Part shown: piece after piece, positions 12,881 to 26,302 of the stretch
Position numbering within the stretch: the first letter of the stretch is position 1
Layout of the letters: every line of letters begins with the position of its first letter
Assembly (NCBI GenBank): GCA_038503035.1
Contig: JAVSML010000044.1
Span: 248,001 to 312,000 of the forward strand
Length of the DNA: 64,000 nt
DNA from: Crocodylus rhombifer
Taxonomy: Eukaryota; Chordata; Crocodylia; Crocodylidae
Direction: 5' to 3'
The notes under the pieces: generated by a model
Database searches by the model: none
Told to the model about the DNA's origin: nothing
Seen by the model: only the letters and a program-made list of their open reading frames with translations
Position numbers and translations under genes: made by a program

Positions 12881-15800
12881 TTCTGTGGACATATTTTTGT
12901 GAACTGCTGCTTCCTGTTGGAAAATCACTCTGATGGAACCATCTCTTAGTTTTCTGTTTGTTGGTTGGTTGGTTTTACTGTATTAGGCTCTACTAAGGCT
13001 TGAAATACTTAATTTTGTAATATTCATAAACTGCTGGAGATTACAATATTTAACACTGTTGGGGTTTGAAAAATACAGATCATTAGGGCTCTGGCTGATT
13101 TGCTAGATTTCAGATATGAACAAGGGCAACATCCTACTCCGGCTTTATGGTATTTCCTGAATGAGAATTTTGAAGACATTTACTAAGTTATCAATAACTA
13201 CAAACTAATACAAGAAATGTCTAATTAAAAGCCAGTTCAAAAGAGCATACATCTAATTGTACCTAACTCATTGAAATAGATAAGTAGATATAGGCAAGAA
13301 TTAAACTGCAATTTGGCTCCTGAAACTATGATGCAATTAATCGATGAGTTCAGTAAGGAGACCATTGAAGCTGAAAGCTCAGGAACCCTGAGGGTATAGT
13401 ACTGCCACTGGAAAATAAGGCAATATTTTGAGTGATGTATGAATGGTCTGTGTTTAAATGTTAGCTACTACAAGCATAAATGAGTGAGAGTTTTAGCTCA
13501 GATCAGATGGAGAAAATTGTCTTAAGTGGTGCTGTAGCAATTTATGATAACTGGGGTTTGGCCTTCGTACTTTAACACAAGTAATAAAACTTTAAAATCA
13601 GTCTTGAAAAACAAGAGGTTATTAGGGAGTGAATTATGCATTTTCCTTCCTAAGGTCAATGGGTGGAAAACCTGGGACTCTGGAGCTAAGCTAATTAACC
13701 CACCACTGCTGAATCCTCTCTCACATCAAAGTAGTTACAGCTCCAAATAAATGCAATGTTTTCATGATTGGCTGTAGTGTCTGCCAGGAGGGATGCTCTG
13801 TAGTCCATGAATCCCAGCCAACCATCTGTTAAATGTCATGTCATGGTTTTTTAATCTGTCAGGTCCCAGCTACGCATCTCCTTGCAACTTACAAACCATT
13901 AATGAATTAGAATCATGGTGCTCTGTGCTCTTCCAGTCACTGTAAATACAGTTTCTGTTTGATGAAAACACTAACCTCCGAAAGGTCACTGAATACCAAA
14001 CCCTAACCTTTTGCCTGCTAGCAGACTGGCATAAATGGTTTTCTCATTTCTTATATCTTAAAGGCTCAAAGCCATAGATAATCTATGGTATTCACAGGGC
14101 TTGCCATTGTAGTTTTCACCAATATGCAAGAGATTACCTTGAATGGTTATGCAATATTGATGTGAGAGAACAAAGAGATGTTCAGCTGAGAACCCTTTCA
14201 AAATGTCACTGTAACTGATGTTATGAGAAGCAGTCAAGGACCAGGGTGAAGGGGGCCATAGTAATACCTAGTAAACAAAGAGAGATCCTCTGTATAAACA
14301 GCTTCAGTTCTTGAACTCAAAAATTAAAATGTGTTTGAATCCCAACATACTGTAATATGATAAAAAGCATATTAAGCACTGAGTGTTGAACAGAAGAGTA
14401 GAACCATTACTGACTTAGAGAGGTTAACTAAGTGACCTTGTACTGAATGCTTCACAAGGACTTTGTATATTAATACTTCTTCACATTCCTTCCAGGTCCC
14501 TCATCTTCAGGATGATGGCATTTCTTTCCACAGGCAGGTGACTCCTGCATTTTCTCTCCTCACAGTAATTACAAAACTGGGCGAGCAAACTCCTGTAGCT
14601 TATGTACATCCTCTTTCCCTTACTGGGAAGCATATTGCTTTTCTCTGGTTGTTGTTGGCTGTCAGTGCAGCATAGGACATTTAGTGATATTAGATAGTAT
14701 TGGTATGATATACAGACATGCACTTAGGTCCAGATCCACAGCTGGACTTAGGTGTGGTGAGGCTGAACATTTTCTTTCCTAATTCCCTGTACGGAGAATG
14801 GGTGCAGCTGAATAGGTAGGGTGGGATTCACAACAGCCAGTATGCTGGGTGGGAAAGATGGCTAAATCATCTGAAAATACGGTGTGCCTCCTATTCTATC
14901 TCCTTTTGTCAGGCTGCAGACCTGAATCTGGGGCCTTGGCCTGACAGCACAGCCTGCCATCCAATAGCTAGCTACTCATGCTGGTCAAATCTGGGGTGAA
15001 GCCTGAAGCAGGACCTAACCCTCTGCCCACTTCTTGTCACCAGAGTAGCCATCTGGGCTCAGCTGACCCTCCATTGCCACCATATAAACCTCTGACCCAA
15101 AACAGGAAGGGTCTGCATAATTGGGTTCAACCTGATCCCAGACTGCTTGCAGTTCCCACTGGCTTTCTGCTTGATCTCCTAGTTTCTTGACCCAGCTTGC
15201 CTCTCCGACTCTACTCTGTGCTTTATCTCCTGGCTCCTCAACCTGAATTGACTGTTTTCTGTCAGATATCATGGCTTCCTGATATCATGGCTTGTTCCTA
15301 GACCCTGCTCTCAGATTGACCTCCTGGCTTATCCCTGGATTCTGCTCGCAACTCCTGAATCTGGTCGACATCTTGATCCCTGAGTACACACAGTCCTGGC
15401 CACCCATGATCTAGCATAATACTCCTGGACTTCAATGTGTACTCCTGAGTTACATGCCAGAGTGAGATGAGGATTCACAGCCTGAACCCACTTCTGCATT
15501 TAGGCACTCTAGTTGTTCCTTTAGGTAGGACTGAATGGCTTATCCTTAAGGTACAGCAGAGTTAATTTTTTTGCACACTTTTTTTCCCCCATAATAACCT
15601 GCCTACACCTGCTCTGGCCCTTCAGGGACTTGGATGCAGGGGCACCTAACATGTGAATGGTAAGATGGCTTAGGTGGGAGATAGAGATGCTCACCTCAGC
15701 CAAGATAGAGGGTAGATTGGGCAAATTACAGCTGCTGAACTTAAAGTGTTTAAATACATTTTCTGGTAAAATGCAGGCACTTATGGGCTTTGTTAGTTAA

Positions 15801-16540
15801 GCAGTTAGGAAGGAAGCTGGTGGATCACAGACTTGGACTTAAATGCTTAAATTGCATGTCATTGGGATTCTGCTTTGATTTGGCCCTTGTTTTTTAAGAC
15901 TCCCATTTGCTATGTGAAAATATTATAAAGGTTCCAAGTCTGAATGTATCCAAGGACATTCCTGATTAGAAATTTCTTAGATCAACTACCAAAGCAGAGA
16001 GCTGGAACAGTCAGTAGATTAAAAGGTCTGAGCATCAGGTATGGGCTGGCTAACCTCCTTAGAAACATAAGATCAGTGGTGATGGCACAGATCCTATCTT
16101 TCCTTCTTCTTGAAAATAAATAAATGGAGGCCTGTACAGTTCTCAGTATGTGTGAATGCATGCTCTTTCCAGATAAGGTCTTAAAAAGAGATATTGTGTA
16201 TGGATATTAAAGAGCATATGGCACATTGTGTCTGAGCAGGCCATGGCTCTGTGCTTTCAACTGAAGTACTTTCTACCATTGAAGCCATGGTGAATGTGGT
16301 ATGTCACAGGAAAGATTCCTTTGTGTTGAGGAATGTGTCAAGGAGGAAGGCATCTGATAAATGTTACACATTTATACAAGTATCAAATTACAAACTTCTC
16401 TCTGTAGTGTAGACCACCACTGCTTTTCTGTATTTTAAAACTGTCATTGTCAACAGAAATTCTATGTAGCCCCAATACAGGACATGCAATGTAATTCAGG
16501 ACTGCAGACTGAATGTAAGGTTGTTTCATTGGGTAAGTCA
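12880..16540. other. Intronic sequence without recognisable gene
   Basis: AT-rich, apparently unique sequence. Near 14720-14790 there is a phrase (ggtccagatccacagctgga) like a common old repeat tail. 14900-15480 is CT-rich and partly repetitive in wording (several ctcctggctt-like phrases). No exon signals with a supported reading frame were seen. Confidence 0.45.
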
Positions 16541-17255
16541 GACGGTCAAAAAGCCCAAGGCTGAATTGATTTAGTCTAAACCACAGAGATTAAACTGAGA
16601 AACAACTGGACACACATTTACTTTTGGTTCAAGAAATGCAGCCACATGCCTGCAGTGGCTCAGGGCAGAAGCTGGGGGACACTAGAGCATGGCTCTCTGG
16701 CACATAGCCAGCATGGGCTGTGTTTGTTTCCTCTTCCTGCCGCCCCTGAGGTCTCTCTGATTTGCAGTCCAGAATCACAGCAGAGAGTTGCTCATCACTT
16801 CCTCTTCCTGCTTCCCAGTGCCTCTGGGATTTGTAGTCCATAGCTGCAGCCAACAGTAAGTTTCAGTAAGTTTAGCAGCAGGGCAGCTCTGTATTGGGGG
16901 AAGGTGGTCCCTGGTCCCAGACCCTAGCTGGAGTTTGCCTGGGGGGGAAGTCCCTGCCCCCCCTCCCCAACCCTTCTCTGCTGGAGCAGACAGCACAGCA
17001 CAGGGCTGGAAAGCATGCTGGGATGCTGAGGGGCTGTGATATAACTTGAACCAGGAAGGGGCCTGGAACAGAAGTTTGATAAACTGGTTTGACCCAAATA
17101 TGTTAAGTCTGATACTACATTCAGCCAGGTTTATCTTAAACTGGTTTCAGCCATTTTGAAACTGGTTTATGTGCACTGAACTTCTGTTCTGTTACAGGTT
17201 TAATTCAGTTTCTGATGATTTAAACTGGTTTATGTGCAACTTCTGTCCCTAGCCA
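16540..17255 (+). mobile_element. DNA-transposon-like repeat, copy 1 of an inverted pair
   Basis: The left end gtcaaaaagcccaaggctg and the right end aacttctgtccctagcc match, in reverse complement, the two ends of the repeat at 22475-22935. Near the right end, phrases such as aaactggtttatgtgca are repeated. The GC-richer centre (16640-17000) has a duplicated motif (cctcttcctgc, then gatttgcagtcc or gatttgtagtcc). It is a non-autonomous DNA element, perhaps of hAT type. No transposase frame is present. Frames at 16629-16996 are not supported as genes. Confidence 0.55.
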
Positions 17256-20200
17256 TTAGACACAAATATCTGATCAGTCAGAGCTATTCAGTATAAAATC
17301 TTTTCAACCCAATTTTCTGAATCCACATTAATACAATTAAAATAGAATTTACTAACATAGAAATATAAAATGTCCTGGGGAGAAAGAAAGCAGAACAGAA
17401 ATGAACAGTTGGCTTTCCCCTTTGGTGTTTCTGTGTTTTCCATATGAGACCTCTGCAGTTCCTTAGATTGCAGGAATAATGAAGTGAACCAGTCCCAATC
17501 TTTTATTTGTTCAATCAGTAGGAGTCACCTGGTGTTTGACCTTGATAGGTTCTATAGTCCAACACTTCATTGGCACTGCTGAGTTTTTAATATTGAAAAA
17601 TAATGGCCTATTCATGATTGTGGTTGTGTGTACATTTGGCCAGAACTTTAAGGTGATGTCAAAACTAGCAATGATGACTGGCAATCAAACTGCTAGCTCT
17701 TGGCCATGAAATTTAGCATTCATTGATAGACATATTACTCTTAATATAAACTTTAAGAAATATATTAAAAATGATCTTGTGATATTTAATGTGAAAGGAT
17801 AATGTGACAAGAGACAATCAATATGCGTTTATGAGAAGGTAGCCTTACATAAATAACCTGTTGATGTTCCCTAGTTATATTACATTCATAGTAGACTAGA
17901 GCAATATAATGGATAGTTATGCAATAAATCTTCCAAAGCCAGTTTCTAAGATACTATAAGTAGGTAAGATCCACACTGAAGATTATTGGAATTATTAGGT
18001 ACTGTGGCATGATACTATGTAGGGGGTAAAATTGCAGGTTGATAAGAAAATTGTCAACAAAAAGGAAACTCTGTAGATGGTAATACTGTCAGCTGGACTG
18101 ATCATGAAGAAAATAAGATGAGATGTATTTGGGGATTTTTTCTTACTTTGGACATATAAGTAATACATAGGAAATGGGAAGATATGATATTAGGTAGATG
18201 GAAGGAGGTAAAACTTTAAAGCTCACCGATGAATACTCTATTTGGAGACATAAGACAATATTGTGATATTGAAATTTCACTGAAGATTTTCATTGCCCTT
18301 TTCGCTGTCTGCTCTAGTTTGGATCCTGCATTGTCATCAGTGTCAATTTTGTCCTTAATGACGAATAACGCAACAAGATTTTAGACTTTCTGATGACTGG
18401 AGAAAAAATGGACGAAAACTTACGGTATAATATAGACAAATGTGAAATAAGTCTGGAGGCAATGAAGCAAGCTAGGGAATACATATGACTGTAATAAGAA
18501 AATACTTGAGGCCATCATTTTAGCTTTTTTTGATAGAGTAAATGACAAAGATGCTACTGAGCTCCATCAGCAGAAGAGAACATAAATCATGAGTCATGCA
18601 GGGGTGGAGTGTGTTCTTTGTCTGAATGCAATTATATTCAATAAAATTCACGTTGCAGAGCTAGAAGAAATGCCGTTGCAGGGGTCACAAGATATTGCTG
18701 TTACATGTTATTGTGCATGTTACATTTTTCCTAGTATGTGAGCAAGTTGTAGTTTTGGAAAAACTGTTGCCTGTTTTCTGGAGGCAGCATTTTGTGGGAC
18801 CTATGGCAAGTGTTTTCTATCTACTTTAAGAAATGAGGCTACATAGAAATATTAAGGCAAAGTTGCTCCCTCAAACTTGGTAGAGGTGTTTAGGCTGTTG
18901 TTGTAGCCATGTCTGTTCCAGGACTGACGTATATGAGTAAATAATAGCAATAATTTTAAAAATTAGAAGTGTTGCCCCCTACCTTCATTACTATACTTTA
19001 GATTTAGTGAGGCAGATAGGAAGACCCATCTGGTGTACAGGGAACCCCAGAACAAACTGGGCACCTCTGCACGGTCCCAGTGAGGGTTTAGTTGGTAGAG
19101 AGAAACTTCTGAAAATTAAACCTAATATACATTGACATGTACAGTGTTTTTAATCAAAGCAGTGCCTATAGAGAACATGAACTATTGAGGAGTCTACACA
19201 GTAAGATAAGTCATAGGCTACATGGAAAAATTAGGAGCAAAGTTTGCTTATTCCCCTTCCTCCCATAAGAACCTCTTCAAAATTCTAGGAGAGAATCAAA
19301 CTTTTTGTCCTAGAAATACATGTAGTATAATGGCCCTGTTTAGTCTGAATACATCAAATTGTTTGGAGGCTTTGTGAACTGCCTGAAATATATAGATGTG
19401 CAAAATTGGGCTGAACCTTTGTTCCAAAGAACACATGCTTGTTAACTTCAGTGAGCACGCAAGGGGGCTGTAAATGGTAGAAAAAGTATTTCCGAAAATT
19501 TTAAATACTTCTTGTGTTAAGTCAGGACAAAAATAGCATGAGAACAGTCTGATCCTCACTAAAAGTGCACAAAAGCACAAAATAACAGAGATAAAAAGTT
19601 CCCCAATTTTGTTTTCAAACCTCCAAAGAAGTACTTTAGATGTACATTAATATTGGTTCATATTTTATCCCAACCTGTTCATCCATCCTTTCTGTACATG
19701 TGGAGTCAGAGCTTCCTGGAGAAATAGCAAAGTCCGTCTGACAGATGTACCGGCTTTGTGTCATATGAGACGTTTGCCTTTCACTTTCATCTCTGTTTTT
19801 AATTTTCAACAAAAGGCTTCTCATGCTTCTTTCCCTAAGGTTTTTGGCCTTCCAGAGATTTTTTTTCATTGTATCTATTTCTTTTTAAAAGGGTTCTGTT
19901 CCTTAATCAAAAGAGAGAAAACCAAAGATTTTTTTAAAGATAAAGACAGAACTAAAGGAGGATTTCTGTATTAAAGTAATAAAAGAAAAAGAAATTTCTG
20001 CCACTGATTTTTTCCCCCCCCTTTTGTGTCATTTAATTCTCTGGTAAGGACCTGAGTTTGGGTTACAAGATTTGCTACCAAATGTGAAAGGCCTTGCACA
20101 CTTTTCTTTACAGTTGAAAAGATACAAATTCAGACATACGTTTTTGGCAAGAGACGCTATATAAATGTTGCCAAAATCCATGCCTCTCCCAGGAAAACAA

Positions 20201-21195
20201 GCTACTGTGGAGCATGGTTTTCAGCATTGATTTGCCCGAACTAATATTATAAAGCTAGTAAGCATGAATAGCATCAGATAAAACAGTTTTCAAAACCATT
20301 TTGCAGAGTCAGATTGAGAAATTCCTTGACCCAATCTCTAGTCTTGTCTACGCAACGAAATTGAGCCAGTGTTGGGAATGGTGGTAGCAATTTGCTTTCA
20401 GTGAACATCAGCTATGCTTCCTGCAATGGTGTTAAAATAGCATTAGCTCATCTCTACTTTCATCTCCATAAAAAGAGCTAATCCTACGAACCATTGTCAG
20501 TAATGGTTCACTTTCTTTGTGGGCATAAAGCTATAATGTAAAAGGAGCAAAACCTGGGGTTTCTGCCAATGAAGATAGCTGCAATATGTCAAGTATTTAC
20601 CTCCAATGCAATGACTTCTTATCCAAGTGAAGAAATAGGGGCAACTGTAACTACTGTAAATCTGGGACAAGTTATAGGAAATGATCTTCCTCTTTTCTCC
20701 GGTAACTTTTTAGTTACAAATTGCAAGAAATGTATACACAGTAGAAAGGATAAGGCAACAGCCTTCTTTGCATCAGCTGCTTTGTAGGAACTGTTCCATG
20801 TATCTACTCCTATCCTGTGGGGCAATCTACCACTAAATGAAACGAGACTGATTTACTGTGCTTTGGCTTCCTCCTAGTGTAGCATAGAAGCAGACACATC
20901 AAACGGTTACCCCGTCGTAGCTGACGTGGTACATCTGTTCTCTGCTTTCCCTTTAACTTGGTGTCATGAATTTGTCTATACATACCTTTTGCTTATGTCT
21001 GCCTTCCTCCTACTCTTCATATCAATTTGTGTTTTCATATTTTTGAGTTGAACTGCAGGGTGTGAGGCTTTCATACTAGGAACATTACTGGAAATCCTAT
21101 CTTCACTGAAGTCTGAGGCAATTCAGCAGTACATCTCCAGGGCACTAGGAGTTCACTAGAATTCATATGTGTCTAAAACTGCTCAAATCTGATTT
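17255..21195. other. AT-rich intronic sequence
   Basis: No gene was recognised. 20340-20560 has wording (cttgtctacgcaacg, then aaccattgtcagtaatggttc) like a small hAT-type element, without a defined target-site duplication. The remainder appears unique. Confidence 0.45.
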
Positions 21196-21199
21196 TCTG

Positions 21200-21300
21200 A
21201 CCTGATACAGCTCCATGCTTTAACACATGAGTAGTTTTGAGTTCAGCAGGTTTAGTCATGTGCTTAAATACACACTTAAGTGCTTTGCCATGTAAACAAT
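21200..21300. repeat. Foldback repeat remnant, copy 1
   Basis: Contains gctttaacacatgagtag and tgtgcttaaatacacactt followed by aagtgctttgcc. The same wording, partly inverted, is found at 24120-24280. It resembles an old palindromic non-autonomous repeat of amniotes. Edges are approximate. Confidence 0.4.
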
Positions 21301-21309
21301 ACTTGGGTT

Positions 21310-22475
21310 GCCTTGAGTTAATTCTGTGACCGAGGGTTGCAAGCTTTGATTCTGTGACTATTTTCCTGCACTAGGGTATGGAGTTCTTCAGTAAAAATCA
21401 AAATTAATTACATGAATTACATTCTCCACAACACTAATTTGGTAATTCTGTCCAAAAAGCTGTCAACTCTGCTTGGTTAGACCTCAACCTCTTTGCTGTG
21501 CACTAAGTCATTTTTTTTTTTGTATTTTGTCTTTGCAAATGTTAAGTAGTGTCAGGGCAGAACATGGCTACTCTTGTTGCAAGAAAATGGGGACACACTT
21601 CATGGGTAGATCTGGGATTTTGGAAGGTGGGGGGGATGTACAGATAGTGTATCATTGCATATAACTTTACACATTTTTCTCCAGTTAAAAAGAAACCAAA
21701 GCTTTACTAATATGTTAGAGGCCTAGGGCTATATTATAGTCAGCTTAAGATCAAAGCAAAAACAAATATCATTTTTTTGAAATGTGTGTGAATTAGCTAC
21801 ATTTATAATAAGACAAAACAAAGTAAGCAAATCAATTTTTTATAATTAAAAGCACATCTCTTGTTCAGGCTTATAAAACAAAAGCTAACCTTCTTGATCA
21901 TCTTGACAGTGCACCCCATGTCACTAAGAACTATTTCCACGTCTGCTGTAGTGTGGCCAGTCCATTGAGGGTATTCTTCACCTATTGTTGAATGAAGTCA
22001 AGGTTTAAGTCTCTGGTAAGGATTTTTTGTGATTGTTTATTAGATCAGTTGTATTGTTGGGAGGGCTGCTTGACAAGGTGACCTGAGGAAAGGCCTGGAA
22101 GTTTGCCCAACAGCTCTCCCAACTATACCGCTGGTCTGATAAATGCATCAGAAAAAATGTCTTTACTTCAAGAACATTAAATAGCAATTTGACTCAAATC
22201 TATCAGGTGCAGAACTGCAAGAAGCATTGCTCGAGTATAGTAAAGATGGCTGCATTGAGGTTCTGGCACACTTTAGAGTGCTGTCTTTAAAGATGAGCCA
22301 AAGCTTTCGCTGCTGCCATTCTTCACAGCTGCCAGGGGTTGGAGGATGGAGCCCAGCTGGCCATGCACATGGGAGAGCTGTGGAGTGTAATCAGGACTCT
22401 AGGCTAGCTTCAGAAGGGGCAGTTTGCTCCCTCATTGCAGTAGCAGTACTGGCCATGTAGGCTAGAGGTAGAAAT
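21310..22475. other. Intronic sequence without recognisable gene
   Basis: AT-rich at the left and GC-richer from 22.2 kb. No supported coding sequence or RNA gene was seen. Confidence 0.45.
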
Positions 22476-22935
22476 TACACATATACTGGTTCAAGTGATC
22501 AGAAACTGGTTCAAGTCTGTAACACAACAGAAGTTCAGTGTACATAAACCACTTTCAAAATGGCCAAAACTGGATTACGATGAACCTGAATGAATATAGA
22601 ATCAGACTTAACTCAGGTTATACTGGTCTCTTGAACTTTCATCCCAGATCCTCTCCAGATTCAAAGTTAACTCACAGTCCCCCAGCATCCCAAGATGCTT
22701 TGGACCTCCCCTGCAAACACCCTCTTGCAGGGTGGGCGGGTGAGACTTGGCCTAAACTGTCTGCTCCAGCCAATCAGAGAGGCATGCTCTTTTACCCCCT
22801 AGTGTCTGGCCCAGGCCACTGCAGATATGTGGCTGCTCCTCCGGAATCAATAGTGAATGTCTGTTCACTTGCTGGTTGGTTCAAACTGCAGAGCTTAGAC
22901 TAACCTGCGAAGATTGAATCAATTCATCTTAGGGC
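22475..22935 (-). mobile_element. DNA-transposon-like repeat, copy 2 (inverted)
   Basis: Reading the minus strand, the end agtcaaaaagccctaaga and the adjoining tgaattgattcaat match the left end of the element at 16540. The opposite end, ggctagaggtagaaattaca on the plus strand, matches the reverse complement of the 17220-17255 end. The centre differs and is shorter, so one copy has lost or gained sequence. The frame at 22538-22903 runs across repeat sequence and is not a supported gene. Confidence 0.55.
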
Positions 22936-24115
22936 TTTTTGACTGTCTATATTTAGCAATGGAAAGGAGGTTTGGAAGAGGGGATGGGATTTTCCCCAGG
23001 AGCAGTACATACCCTGGTGCCTGGCTTTGGGCTCTGCACTGCTTATCTTGTTTCCTACTGGCTTTGGTGCTGGCAGTTTGCTTCCTTATGGCAACAGCCA
23101 CACTGGCCACATGGAGAAAGGGGGGATGAAACTTTCCTTAGCAGCAGCATGTACCTTGGACTCTAGGAACCCCCCAGCTTGCCACTACTTACCCTACCCC
23201 CTTTAAATCTCTCCACCTGCCCCTCACCCCAGTCTTCATTCCTCTCTGTCTCAGAAGGGCCAAGCACATCAGGCTCCATCAGCACAGCTGCTAAGTGAAG
23301 CAGGAATCAAAGAGAGAGTGCATTTGCACTAGTGTGCCTTTGGTGCACTTTTCACATTTTCTGGATTTCTCCATTAACTGCATCAGTGATGACCTATTTA
23401 TTTCCATTATCTTACACTGAACCTAGTCTACAGAAAAGAGGTAGCAATATTATCAAGACCATAATTGTACAGTGAAATTCCACATGAAGGAAGCCTATGC
23501 AAGTCCCAGCTGACTTGCACTTAAGCCCTCAGAGGAACAAATAGCCAATTTTTGGGCTAGCACTGTGCACAGGGTGAAGGAGTCTTACGCCAAGTGCATA
23601 TGCTACCAGGCTGTATGTGAACCTGGAAGATGAAATATACCCTAGTAAAGCAGGAGCATTACTCAGAGTTGTAAGCCCTGATCCTGGTGGTTCAGGAAGT
23701 GCCTGCAGGATTGGTTTGTCTGTAGCAAGAACACAAACCCAGGAAGCATAGCTTTTATTTCTTCTGTAAAGTGCCTAGAACACGGGTGCTGTAAAAGTAA
23801 TATCACTGAAGTACTATGCTGTGCATGAATGCATGTGCATAACCTACCTAGCTGAAGCCATGACAGACAACTAAACTGGGAGACTGTAATTCCTCACAGT
23901 CACATTTGTCCAGAATGCCAGAATTAGCAGTTCCTGTGTACAAAAGGTACTTAAAGCAACTTAATCATCACAAGGAATGGTGAGGACCACAGGTATAAGT
24001 TTTAATGACAAGAGATAGCACTTCTAACAACTTGCACCCCATATACCCTGATGGAGCAGTGAATTAGTACTGGCTTTCAGGGAAGAGAGTTGTTGAAATG
24101 GACTGAAATTCAGCA
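22935..24115. other. Intronic sequence with weak MIR-like tail
   Basis: GC-richer to 23.25 kb and AT-rich after that. At about 23770-23810 the wording tctgtaaagtgcctagaa followed by gggtgctgtaaaag resembles a MIR 3' tail. No gene was recognised. Confidence 0.4.
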
Positions 24116-24119
24116 GTGT

Positions 24120-24280
24120 GGCCCCAGTTCAGCAAAGCACCTGCTTAAGTTAAAACACACAGATCACACTCATTATATCTGTTATTGGAATAAGGTATAT
24201 CTATCTGTAAGAATGGGGCTATTCTTATAACAACTCCTGGAGTTAAGTGTGGCACTATATTCTTTGTTGAATTGGGATCC
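24120..24280. repeat. Foldback repeat with terminal inverted repeats, copy 2
   Basis: The left end gccccagttcagcaaagcac, followed by tgcttaagtt, is matched in imperfect reverse complement by the right end, where agttaagtgtgg is followed by ttgttgaattgggatcc. The element is about 160 bp with no coding capacity, consistent with an old palindromic DNA element. A related fragment is at 21.2 kb. Confidence 0.5.
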
Positions 24281-26295
24281 AAATGATTCGTATTACTACT
24301 TGAGGCATTATACAATCCCTTTTATAGCCCCCATGCACAAATGGACCAGTACCTACTGTGCTATATTCTCAGACCAACAAACAGTTTATCTTTAGGCCTT
24401 TGAAGATTTACAACAAAATTCCATGTGCCTTTAAGAAGCGAGCAAGTATAATTAATTATTATCAGTTCCCCATGCAATAGCATGCTGGAGTGGTCAAATA
24501 TTTTATTAGACTAAAGTAAAGATTAAGGTTGGGTATTCTGCAATTGAGGACAGAGTGAGGGCAAATTTATGGCTATTGTAGAGAAGCTGGAGGGTAATAG
24601 TTAGCCAGATATGTAGACTGCGAGACAGAATGCATTATCGTTTCTTATATGTATAGCTCCATCTGTATCCTGTACTCTACTTAAGGGTCACGTAGAGAAA
24701 CACTGGGAACTTGGGTAACTGGGAGGGAAAATTGTGGGCGGTAGTGATGCCACAATGCAGTCATATTTTTGTGGCATCATTGTCATTCTCTTATAAAGAA
24801 TGCTTGGGAGGGAGGGAAGAAAACAAGCACAATGGAGGCAGAATAAGTTGAAAGGGCTTTGGAGACACTATATGTGAATTCAGTCCTAAAAATGTATACT
24901 TTGAATTTGGTGAGAAATAATATATAAAAAAGTATTATTAAGCCAAGGGTTTTTTTATTCAGTTCTTGTTTTAGTGTTTTGGCTATACAGCAGAGAGCAG
25001 ACACCTATTCTTCTGACCTTTCTTTTGTGATTTAGAGTGGTGATTGTGTGTTTTTAGATGCCTGCTTTACATGCACATATTACATTTTGGGGAGAGGAAG
25101 TGCAATTAGAGAATACAACAGGGAATCAGGACTCCCTTCCCAGCCTGTTGCTTTCTCTTGGACATGTCATTGCAGGTCAGGCTGCAACACTACAATTTGC
25201 CCAGAGTAAGAGATAAGGAGGAACAAGCAAGCACTGTATAGTTACTTGGAGAGGCCACAGATCAGTCTCTTTTCCACCTTAAACCTTGAGGACATCCTTG
25301 TTGAGCTGGGGCATTGGAGGGTGATGGTAAAAACAAATCTCCTCTCCTTCCCCACCTTCCTTTTCCCAGTTTACCTGAAGATGGGGAACGGCAGCCACAC
25401 GCTGAGCTTAGTGACTTATGATCTGGGTAGGCAGCACAATAGGATAAGGGGAGGCCAAGGTTGATTTTTGCCCCTCCATGCAGACACCTAATGCATTTCA
25501 TAATGGAGCTTGATACATGGTCCTGCAATGACTGAAGTCATGTCCCCATTGATTTAAAATGTAATATTAGGCCCTAAACTGTAAGATGAAAAAATAAATT
25601 CAAAATCCAAAGTATATCTGATGTTTTAAAATACACAAATAAAATTAATGCTTTAAAAAGAGCCAGTTTCATGACACTGAAAGCAATTATGAGACCAATT
25701 AGTCTGGAGAAAGATGAAATAAAAAATTGAGACCTGTTTAGGAACTCTTTACTAGATGTCCAAATAGCCACAATCTGGCAGTCAAAAAGGAGGCTACTAG
25801 CTTATTCTGCAAACAAAAGGATATAAAACCACATGTGTCCCCAGAACAGTTAAGATCTCTCTTTTTTGTGGGGAGGCAAGGGGGGAGAGGGACTGTGTAA
25901 GTATATTTGGAACAAAAGGAATCCAAAAATTGGTGTGTGTCCTTCACTTGATAGATGTAAATAGATTATAAATAATAATGCAGCAAAGGCAGGAGCTTTT
26001 GATAAATCTTACTGCCCTGGGTCTGGGGAAAAGCCAGAGGATTTGTTCATGGCATAGATTTAAATATTTAATATCCCATAATAATGAGGCAATTGTTAAA
26101 TAGCAACTACTGTTTGACATTTCTCTAAATATTCCTTTTTCAAAAAGTTTGAAACAGAGCGGAAATCACAGGCAAGTAGAAGAAACATTGACGCTTTATT
26201 TAAAAGGATAGATGGGATGATCTGGGATGGGATGATAGATTTATCACTGACCCAAAGAAAATTCAGAATAATTACTATATCAGTTAGCAGATAAC
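24280..26295. other. Intronic sequence without recognisable gene
   Basis: A MIR-like phrase (gggaatcaggactcccttcc, then tggacatgtcattg) lies near 25120-25175. 25490-25560 has the phrase tgcaatgactgaagtcatg seen in common old repeats. No gene was found. Confidence 0.4.
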
Positions 26296-26302
26296 ACTAA
26301 AT

